Positions 35,048-41,410 of a DNA stretch of 41,410 bases are shown here, piece after piece. Each line of letters starts with the position of its first letter. Position 1 is the stretch's first letter. The position numbers and the translations under genes are program-made. Origin of the DNA: an uncultured Bacteroidales bacterium (GTDB lineage Bacteria; Bacteroidota; Bacteroidia; Bacteroidales; UBA3663). The notes below the pieces were generated by a model, which did no database searches, had not been told where the DNA came from, and saw only the letters and a program-made list of their open reading frames with translations. The DNA lies in contig CAJOLH010000052.1 of the NCBI GenBank assembly GCA_905235375.1, positions 1 to 41,410 on the forward strand, given 5' to 3'.

Positions 35048-36830
35048 ATGAAAGCTTTCTCCTTAGGCACAGTTACCCTAATTGCTGCCGCGATGCTATC
35101 CTCCTGTGCTATGAAGCCCAGCGAAACAGATATCATCGTGCTCTATACCACCGATGTCCACGGAGCCTATCTTCCCTACGACATTCGCAACAATAAGCCA
35201 GCAGCAACTTCGATGGCCAACGTCTGCACCTACGTCAACCAGCAACGCGAGGAATATCCCGATGCCGTATTCCTCTTCGATACGGGTGACTGCCTGCAGG
35301 GGCAACCCTCCATGTACTACTACAATTTCGTCGATACCGTATCGCCTCACCTCGTTCCCCTGGTGTATAATTACATGGGCTACGACGCTGTCGGCTTGGG
35401 CAATCATGATGTGGAAACGGGCGAAAAGGTTTATCACGACCGCGTGGCCCGCCAATTCCGCAGACAGTGGCTTTGTGCCAACGCCATCGACGAACGCACC
35501 GGAGAACCGATGTTCACCCCCTATCGCGTCTTCACTCGTTCAGGCATCAAGGTGGCTGTCCTCGGCATGATTACGCCCAACATTCCCGCCTGGTTGCCCA
35601 AGAAGCTGTGGCCTCACCTCGAATTCCAGGACATGGTTGAATGTGCAATGTGCACAATATTGGGTTCCCATCATCCAGGAGAAGGAGCAACCCGATGTGT
35701 TGATCGGTCTCTTCCATTCAGGCACCGACTACCACATTGATGGCAACGACCTCGACACGAAGAAGAACGAGAACGGCTCCATTCCTGCTGCCACCAAGAT
35801 GCCTGGCTTTGACCTCATACTCTGCGGACACGACCATCAGGGCAATATCCTCACCATCGCCAATGCCAACGGCGACTCTGTCAAGGTGCTCGATGCGCAG
35901 ACACAGGCAGCCAAAGTGGGCCGTGCAAAAATCCATCTGGTACTCAACAAGGAGACCAACCGGTACGACAAGCAGATCGAAACAGAGTTGATCGACATGA
36001 AGGAATTCAAACCTAACGAAGACTTCTGCAAGACCTTCCAGTATGCCGTCAACGAGGTTAACCAATATGTTGATGCACCCATCGGACACCTCTCCAGAAC
36101 GATCTACGGGGAGCCTTCGCTCTATGGCCCCTCTGAGTTTATGGACCTCATCCACGATGCCCAGCTCGATGCCACGGGTGCCGATGTCAGCTTTGCAGCC
36201 GTTCTTGCTCCCCACGACTCGGTTGCTGCCGGACCTGTCACGATGCGACAGCTCTTCACCCTCTATCGTTACGAGAATTCCCTCGTCACCGTCAACATGA
36301 CCGGCGAAGAGGTGGAACGATACCTCAATTACGGACTCAGCAGACAGTACAATGGCATGAAGGATGAGAACGACCACTTGCTGGCATTCATGTACGACGA
36401 GAACGGCAAAGTGGCTTACAACGTCTATGGGCCCCGATTCCTCACCCCCACCTTCAACTTCACGAGTGCAGCAGGCATCAAGTACCAGATCAACCTCGAC
36501 AAGCCTCGTGGAAAGCAGCTCACCATCATCAGCATGAGCGACGGCTCGAAGTTCGACAAAGCCAAGACCTACAAGGTGGCACTCAACAGTTATCAGGCCA
36601 ATGGCGGCGGTAATTTCGTGCCCGAAGGCTTAGGCTGGACCAAGGAGGAGTTCGAGTCACACGTCATCGAATGGTCCGACCAGGATGTGCGCCACTACAT
36701 CGCCGACTATATCCAACAGCGCGACACCATCGTGCCCCATCTGCGTGGCGACTGGAGCATCGTGCCCGACAAGTGGTTCAAGAAAGGCATCGAGAAAGAC
36801 ATGAAGTTCATCAATCCCAACCAGCGCTAA
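35048..36830 (+). pseudogene. 5'-nucleotidase / UshA-like metallophosphoesterase, frameshifted
   Basis: Two overlapping frames (35048-35740 and from about 35640 to 36830) together make one ~591-residue lipoprotein (SSC lipobox). The first holds TTDVHGAY, DTGDCLQG and GNHDVETG; the second holds LFHSGTDYH, GHDHQG and the C-terminal nucleotide-binding domain (YRYENSLVTVNMTGEEVERYLN, SYQANGGGNFVPEG). At the junction AATGTGC is present twice in tandem (35640-35646, 35647-35653). Removing one copy restores EFQDMVECAQYWVPIIQEK. The seven-base duplication therefore breaks the frame between the metal-binding motifs. The intact enzyme would hydrolyse nucleotides or cyclic nucleotides outside the cytoplasm. 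Slippage or restart could give residual expression. Confidence 0.88.
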
Positions 36831-37483
36831 TGCTGCAACTCGGCGACCTCAACATAGGATACAATGATTCCGCACCTGTCGTTTCGGCGATAGATGCGGA
36901 ATTGTCTGATGGATGCTTCTGCTGTCTGCTGGGGCGCAACGGTTCGGGCAAGAGCACGTTACTGCGCACCATCGCCGGACTCCAGCACCCGCTCAGCGGC
37001 ACCATCGTACGACCCGACAGCATCAGCATCGTCCTGACCGAAATACCCGATCTGCACAACACCAGGGTGCGCGAGATGGTGGCCTACGGGCGACTGTCAC
37101 ACACGGGCATCTGGGGCCGACTGCACGACGAGGATTATGCCCTCGCCGACGAGGCCATCCGTATGGTGGGCATCCAGGATATTGCCCATCGGCTGCTCAG
37201 CACACTCAGCGATGGTGAAAAGCAGAAGACCATGATAGCTCGCGCCATCGCACAGCAGTCTCCGCTCCTGCTGCTCGACGAACCTTCGGCATTTCTCGAC
37301 TATCCCAGTCGCCGCGAACTGATGCACCTGCTCCAAGACCTCGCGCACAACCACAAGAAGACCATCCTGCTCAGCACGCACGACGTGGAACTTGCCGCCG
37401 CAAGCGCCGACATCCTCTGGATCATCAACGACCAGACAATGGTCAAAAAAAATCCCCAGGACTTCTGTCCCGAGGAGCTATAG
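36830..37483 (+). CDS. ABC transporter ATP-binding protein (iron/cobalamin-uptake-like)
   Basis: The open frame reaches back to 36671 inside the nucleotidase gene, but the ATG at 36830, overlapping the upstream stop codon as TAATG, gives MLQLGDLNIGY and a normal 217-residue ATPase. Walker A is GRNGSGKST, the signature LSDGEKQK, Walker B LLLLDEPSAFLD and the H-loop STHDVE. The Q-loop region reads IVLTEIPDL, followed by REMVAYGRLSHTGIWGRL as in FecE/BtuD-like proteins of Bacteroidetes. No permease or binding protein gene is in view, so the transported substrate is unknown. Translation may be coupled to the frameshifted nucleotidase upstream. Confidence 0.9.
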   Translation: MLQLGDLNIGYNDSAPVVSAIDAELSDGCFCCLLGRNGSGKSTLLRTIAGLQHPLSGTIVRPDSISIVLTEIPDLHNTRVREMVAYGRLSHTGIWGRLHDEDYALADEAIRMVGIQDIAHRLLSTLSDGEKQKTMIARAIAQQSPLLLLDEPSAFLDYPSRRELMHLLQDLAHNHKKTILLSTHDVELAAASADILWIINDQTMVKKNPQDFCPEEL

Positions 37484-37510
37484 ATTTTGAGGTGTTTTCG
37501 CTTTTTCTGA

Positions 37511-37553
37511 ATACCGAAATTCCGCAATACCGAAATTCCGAACCTTTCGGAAT
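37511..37553. repeat. 16-nt direct repeat and hairpin between convergent genes
   Basis: ATACCGAAATTCCG occurs at 37511 and 37527. The second copy runs into a perfect 8-bp hairpin, ATTCCGAA (37535-37542) / TTCGGAAT (37546-37553). The site lies between the convergent ABC ATPase and fabD genes and could act as a bidirectional terminator, though neither side has a strong T-run. Confidence 0.6.
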
Positions 37554-37554
37554 C

Positions 37555-38463
37555 TTAAACCTCCGGTATCATATCCGGTGTAGCCGACGACACAGCCACT
37601 TCCTTGTTGATCTTTGAGCAGAGGCCCTGTAGCACCTTGCCCGGGCCACACTCGATGAACTCGGTAGCACCGGCTGCCACCATGGCTTCCACCGAACGAG
37701 TCCAACGCACGGGGCTGGTGAGCTGCTTCACCAGATTCTGCTTGATCTCCTCGGCATCGGTATGAGCCGTAGCATCGACGTTCTGATAGATCGGGCACTT
37801 GGGCGCATTGAAAGTAGTCGATTCGATGGCCTCGGCAAGTTCAGCACGCGCAGGCTCCATCAGTGGAGAATGGAAAGCGCCACCCACTGTGAGCGGAGCC
37901 ACACGCTTCACGCCCATCTCCATCAGTTTGGCACTGGCAGCTTCCACAGCCTCTACAGCGCCCGAGATGATTACCTGACCGGGGCAGTTGAAGTTGGCAG
38001 CCACCACTGCGCCGTCGATCGAAGCACAGACATCCTCAATCTGCTCATCGCTCACCACGACATTGCGCTGCAGAACAGCAGCCATCGTGCCAGGCACCTT
38101 CTCACAGCATTTCTGCATCGCCTGTGCGCGCTTGCTCACCAGCTTCAGGCCATCCTCAAACGTCAGTGCGCCCGAGGCCACCAATGCCGAAAACTCTCCC
38201 AGTGAATGTCCGGCAACCATATCCGGCTCGATGCCTCTCACAATAGCTGGAATAACCGAGCACAGGAACACGGCAGGCTGCGTCACCTTGGTCTGCACGA
38301 GGTCTTCAGAGGTGCCATTAAACATCAGATCGGTAATCCTGAAACCAAGTATCTCATTGGCCTGCTCAAAAAGCTCACGGGCCTGCTCATTCTCTTCATA
38401 AAGGCTTTTACCCATACCTACAAATTGCGATCCCTGTCCGGGAAATACAAAAGCTTTTGCCAT
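37555..38463 (-). CDS. fabD: Malonyl-CoA:acyl carrier protein transacylase
   Basis: This 302-residue cytoplasmic enzyme has FVFPGQGSQFVGMG at the N-terminus, the active-site GHSLGE with Ser87, the conserved Arg in SKRAQAMQ and His198 in GGAFHSPLM. It transfers malonyl groups to ACP to start fatty acid elongation. Length and motifs are standard. It has its own promoter (38504-38534), is divergent from galM and convergent with the ABC ATPase gene; the other fab genes are not adjacent. Confidence 0.97.
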   Translation of the reverse strand: MAKAFVFPGQGSQFVGMGKSLYEENEQARELFEQANEILGFRITDLMFNGTSEDLVQTKVTQPAVFLCSVIPAIVRGIEPDMVAGHSLGEFSALVASGALTFEDGLKLVSKRAQAMQKCCEKVPGTMAAVLQRNVVVSDEQIEDVCASIDGAVVAANFNCPGQVIISGAVEAVEAASAKLMEMGVKRVAPLTVGGAFHSPLMEPARAELAEAIESTTFNAPKCPIYQNVDATAHTDAEEIKQNLVKQLTSPVRWTRSVEAMVAAGATEFIECGPGKVLQGLCSKINKEVAVSSATPDMIPEV

Positions 38464-38503
38464 TTCTTTTTAATTTAAATGTGGAGTAAATCAAAATTCC
38501 TTG

Positions 38504-38534
38504 CAAAGATAAGGTTTTTCACCGAAACCACAAA
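38504..38534 (-). promoter_or_regulatory. Promoter of fabD
   Basis: The minus strand has TATCTTTG (38504-38511) and TTTG (38531-38534) with a 19-bp spacer. It lies about 40 bp before the fabD start codon in the 270-bp divergent region shared with galM. Confidence 0.75.
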
Positions 38535-38653
38535 AACATTGTGTTTCTTTCATTGGAATTTGCGCTTTTCACCTTGTAGAATGAAGAAATACGAATGTCC
38601 ATTTGTCAAAAATTCATCAATACACATCTTTGAATAAAATTTTACGCGCGTAA

Positions 38654-38685
38654 TTTGTAAATTTGAAAGAAATATACTATCTTTG
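38654..38685 (+). promoter_or_regulatory. Promoter of galM
   Basis: TTTG (38654-38657) and TATCTTTG (38678-38685) are separated by 20 bp, an exact fit to the Bacteroidetes consensus. The leader to the galM ATG is about 40 bases. Confidence 0.8.
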
Positions 38686-38733
38686 CACCGCTGAAAATAG
38701 TCAGTTCACAGTACTCTTAATATAATAATCATC

Positions 38734-39807
38734 ATGATAACTACCAAGGCAGGTCTCGATCCTGAGCGCTTCGTGTCAGTCGTTGACGGCAAGAAGACTG
38801 CCCTCTATGTTCTCAAGAACGACAAGGGCGCAGAAATGTGTGTATGCAACTATGGCGGAACCATCGTCTCCCTGATGATGCCTGACCGTCAAGGTGAATT
38901 TGCCGACGTCATATTGGGCATGGACAGCATCGATGGACTTGTAAACGGTCCTGAGCCGACATTGGGCGCTGCCATCGGACGCTACGGCAATCGCATCGCT
39001 GGTGCCAAGTTCACTCTGGGCGGTGTAGAGTATCAGCTTGCTGCCAACAATGGCCCCAACAGCCTGCACGGAGGTCCCAAGGGTTTCCACAAGGTCGTTT
39101 GGGATGCTGAGCAGATCAACGATCAGACCCTCGTGCTCCGCTATACCAGCGTCGATGGTGAGGAAGGCTTCCCCGGCACCCTCTCGATAGAGATGTGCTA
39201 CAAGCTCACCGACAACAATGAGGTGCGTATCGACTATAAGGCTACTACCGACAAGCTGACACTTTGCAACCTCACCAACCACACCTACTTCAACCTCGCT
39301 GGCATCCAGAAGGTGACACCTACCGTTGAGGGTCAGATGCTTACCGTCAATGCCGATCGCTACCTGCCCATCGATGAGGTCAGCATCCCATTCGGCGAAA
39401 AGGCTCCTGTCGAAGGCACGCCATTCGACTTCCGCACTCCTCACCTCGTAGGCGAGCGCATCAATGCCGATGACGAGCAGATTCGCAATGGCTCCGGCTA
39501 CGACCACTCGTTTGCCATCAATCAGGAGAACCCGGGCGAGCTGTGTCTCGCAACAGTGTTCGAGGATCTGCAGTCAGGTCGTGTGATGAAGACCTATACC
39601 ACCGAGCCGGGCATTCAGGTATATACCGGCAATTTCCTCTCTGGCTTTGAGGGCAAGCACGGTTGCGCTTTCCCACGCCGCTCAGGAATCTGCTTCGAGT
39701 CGCAGCATCACCCCGACTCACCCAACAAGCCTCAGTTCGAGCAAGCTACGTTGGCACCCGGTGAAGTCTATCATCAGCTCACCGTATATGCCTTCTCAAC
39801 AAAATGA
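38734..39807 (+). CDS. galM: Aldose 1-epimerase (galactose mutarotase)
   Basis: This 357-residue protein has GRYGNRIAGAKFTLGGVEYQLAANNGPNSLHGGPKGFHK, the catalytic-His motif LTNHTYFNLAG, YDHSF and the C-terminal VYTGNFLSGFEGKHG region with the catalytic Glu expected nearby. It interconverts alpha and beta anomers of galactose or glucose so that kinase receives the alpha form. No signal peptide is seen, so it should be cytoplasmic. It is the first gene of a Leloir-pathway cluster with galK downstream. Confidence 0.96.
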   Translation: MITTKAGLDPERFVSVVDGKKTALYVLKNDKGAEMCVCNYGGTIVSLMMPDRQGEFADVILGMDSIDGLVNGPEPTLGAAIGRYGNRIAGAKFTLGGVEYQLAANNGPNSLHGGPKGFHKVVWDAEQINDQTLVLRYTSVDGEEGFPGTLSIEMCYKLTDNNEVRIDYKATTDKLTLCNLTNHTYFNLAGIQKVTPTVEGQMLTVNADRYLPIDEVSIPFGEKAPVEGTPFDFRTPHLVGERINADDEQIRNGSGYDHSFAINQENPGELCLATVFEDLQSGRVMKTYTTEPGIQVYTGNFLSGFEGKHGCAFPRRSGICFESQHHPDSPNKPQFEQATLAPGEVYHQLTVYAFSTK

Positions 39808-39844
39808 GTTAATTTATCAACCAATTAAATAATCAATAACAAAA

Positions 39845-39967
39845 ATGGCAAAATCAGAAAAGAAGCGCAGGAAGGTCTTCGGCTTCCACACGCCTTTCAA
39901 CAAGGCTACTAAGGAGCAGAAGGAAAATGCAGCCAACTTGGCAGCTTATCTTGCAAAGAAGGACTAA
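39845..39967 (+). CDS. Small basic protein of 40 residues between galM and galK
   Basis: The frame reads MAKSEKKRRKVFGFHTPFNK, then ATKEQKENAANLAAYLAKKD. It has a highly basic N-terminal third and an Ala/Lys-rich helix-like end, with no membrane segment or signal peptide. It starts 37 bp after galM and stops 12 bp before a strong terminator. Codon use looks like the neighbouring genes. I do not recognise the family. Its tidy position between stop codon and terminator suggests a real gene. Confidence 0.7.
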   Translation: MAKSEKKRRKVFGFHTPFNKATKEQKENAANLAAYLAKKD

Positions 39968-39976
39968 TCTCCTACT

Positions 39977-40005
39977 AAGGGGCACACTCATCGTGTGCCC
40001 TTTCT
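39977..40005 (+). terminator. Intrinsic terminator between the 40-residue gene and galK
   Basis: GGGCACAC (39980-39987), loop TCATC and GTGTGCCC (39993-40000) form a perfect 8-bp stem, extended by A-T and G-T pairs to about 11 bp, followed by TTTCTT. It separates galM and the small gene from galK, which has no clear consensus promoter in the 52-bp remaining gap, so galK may depend on read-through. Confidence 0.8.
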
Positions 40006-40056
40006 TAAATTATATAACCCTATTCTAAGTTCCATTAATAATAACATTTCAATATC

Positions 40057-41217
40057 ATGGACATTCAAACAATTCGCGAGAAATTTACAAAACATCTTGG
40101 TGGTGAGGCTACTGCTGTGTATGCTTCTCCAGGTCGTATCAACCTTATTGGCGAGCACACCGACTACAATGGCGGCTTCGTGTTCCCAGGCGCTGTTGAG
40201 CAGGGCATGATCTGTGCTTTCCGTCCCAATGGCACCCGTGTCATTCGCGCCTACAGCGTTGACCTCAAGGACTACGACGAGTTCTCACTCGACAATCCCG
40301 CAGGTCCTCACGCAAGCCACTTCCGCTATGTATTCGGCGTAGCTTGCGAGATGAAGAAGCGTGGCGTTGACGTGCAGGGCTTCGACACCGCCTTTGCTGG
40401 TGATGTACCTCTTGGCGCCGGCATGTCGTCGAGTGCTGCCCTCGAGAGCACCTTCGCATTCGCCATCAACGACCAGTTTGGCGACAACAAGGTTGAGAAG
40501 ATGGAGCTTGCCAAGGCTGGCCAGGCTACCGAGCACAATTATATTGGCGTGAACTGCGGCATCATGGACCAGTTCGCTTCCGTATTCGGCAAGAAGGGCC
40601 ACCTCATGCGCCTCGACTGCCGCAGTGGTGAGTTCGAGTACTTCCCATGGAATCCAAAGGAGTATCGCCTCGTCCTGATCAACAGCCGCGTGAAGCACGA
40701 ACTCGTGGGTAGCCCATACAATGATCGTCGCCGTAGCTGTGAGAATGTCGTTGCCGCCATCAACGCCAAGTTCCCCGAACTGAAGGCCGAGACCCTGCGC
40801 GACTGCACATGGGATCACCTGGAGGCTGTCAAGGACACCTGCGACCCCGTTGACATCAAGCGTGCCAAGTTCGTCCTCGGCGAAGTTGATCGCGTGCTTG
40901 CCGTTTCCGACGCTTTGGAGCGTGGCGACTACGAGACCGTTGGTCAGAAGATGTACGAGACCCACTACGGCCTTTCGCGCGACTATGAGGTAAGCTGCGA
41001 GGAGCTCGACTTCCTCAACGACGTTGCCTTCGACTGCGGCGTTACTGGTTCACGTATCATGGGCGGTGGCTTCGGCGGCTGCACCATCAACCTCGTTCGC
41101 AACAACCTCTACGAGCTCTTCACCACCACCGTGGTTGAGCGCTTCGCTGAGAAGTATGGCAAGAAGCCCGTTGTCATCCCCGTTGTCATCGGTGATGGCT
41201 CACGCCGTCTCGCTTAA
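40057..41217 (+). CDS. galK: Galactokinase
   Basis: This 386-residue GHMP-family kinase has the galactokinase signature PGRINLIGEHTDYNGGFVFPGA (residues 25-46), the ATP-binding VPLGAGMSSSAALE, NYIGVNCGIMDQFASVFG with the catalytic Asp, and the C-terminal GSRIMGGGFGGCTINLV. It phosphorylates alpha-D-galactose to galactose-1-phosphate. Together with galM upstream it would process galactose, a common pectin side-chain sugar. galT, galE and a sugar permease are not in view. Confidence 0.98.
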   Translation: MDIQTIREKFTKHLGGEATAVYASPGRINLIGEHTDYNGGFVFPGAVEQGMICAFRPNGTRVIRAYSVDLKDYDEFSLDNPAGPHASHFRYVFGVACEMKKRGVDVQGFDTAFAGDVPLGAGMSSSAALESTFAFAINDQFGDNKVEKMELAKAGQATEHNYIGVNCGIMDQFASVFGKKGHLMRLDCRSGEFEYFPWNPKEYRLVLINSRVKHELVGSPYNDRRRSCENVVAAINAKFPELKAETLRDCTWDHLEAVKDTCDPVDIKRAKFVLGEVDRVLAVSDALERGDYETVGQKMYETHYGLSRDYEVSCEELDFLNDVAFDCGVTGSRIMGGGFGGCTINLVRNNLYELFTTTVVERFAEKYGKKPVVIPVVIGDGSRRLA

Positions 41218-41220
41218 TAA

Positions 41221-41410
41221 GAGCTATTAAGGGCTATTAAAGGGAGTAAAAGAGGAGAAAAAGGGACAAATGTATCTTAGCATCTCATCCCTATTGACAA
41301 AGGAAACGACCCTTTTACTACCCTTTTACTACTCTTATATTACCCTTCTACTACCTTTTTCAATTGAGATATTTCATCTATCTTCAATATGATGGAACCT
41401 CCTACCACGG
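41221..41410. repeat. Inverted and direct 11-nt repeats downstream of galK
   Basis: From 41312 to 41366 come 11-base units of the CTTTTACTACC type (41312, 41323, 41334, 41345, 41356), preceded by CAAAGGAAACGACCC at 41298, nearly the same 15-mer as before porV. At 41235-41260 the complement of the same unit appears (GGGAGTAAAAGAGGAG), so the RNA could fold into a long imperfect hairpin after galK. No gene is seen up to the window edge. Confidence 0.8.

Noticed and set aside
36671..36829. N-terminal extension of the ABC ATPase
   Set aside because: It overlaps the nucleotidase gene in another frame and adds Arg/His-rich sequence not found in ABC ATPases.

Overview
The window looks like chromosomal DNA of a Prevotella-like member of the Bacteroidales. 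The evidence is two SusC/SusD pairs, a type IX secretion (T9SS) sortase and its partner with T9SS-type C-terminal tails on cargo proteins, and several promoters of the Bacteroidetes form (TTTG, 19-20 bp, TAnnTTTG). No tRNA, rRNA, CRISPR array or transposase was seen.

Left part (1-20760, all minus strand): a polysaccharide utilisation locus. One unit runs susC-susD-susC-susD-secreted beta-sandwich protein, from a strong promoter at 20520-20551 to an intrinsic terminator at 7958-7999. A second unit starts at its own promoter (7854-7884). It carries a very large PL11-type rhamnogalacturonan lyase with an autotransporter-like repeat region and a T9SS tail, then greA, then a GH3 lipoprotein, and ends at a hairpin terminator next to a 42-bp tandem array cut by the window edge. 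The lyase points to rhamnogalacturonan I (pectin) as substrate. No regulator or GH105/GH28/GH106 gene is in view.

Middle (20761-26256): korA-korB (2-oxoacid:ferredoxin oxidoreductase) on the minus strand. The two genes are separated by a palindromic element, and korB has a defective-looking start. Next come aroK (minus) and, divergently, a viroplasmin-type RNase H and a FAH-family enzyme (plus).

Right-centre (26527-37483, plus): porU and porV of the T9SS, an NrnA-like DHH phosphoesterase, a small lipoprotein, a phosphoglucosamine/phosphomannomutase, a 5'-nucleotidase-like gene broken by a 7-bp tandem duplication, and an orphan ABC ATPase overlapping its stop codon by one base. fabD lies convergently on the minus strand.

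Right end (38734-41217, plus): galM, a 40-residue gene, an intrinsic terminator, and galK. Intergenic spaces repeatedly hold short-period degenerate tandem arrays (9, 11, 12, 16 and 42 nt). The points most worth following are the lyase fusion, the two damaged genes, the korA-korB palindrome and the family of intergenic arrays.
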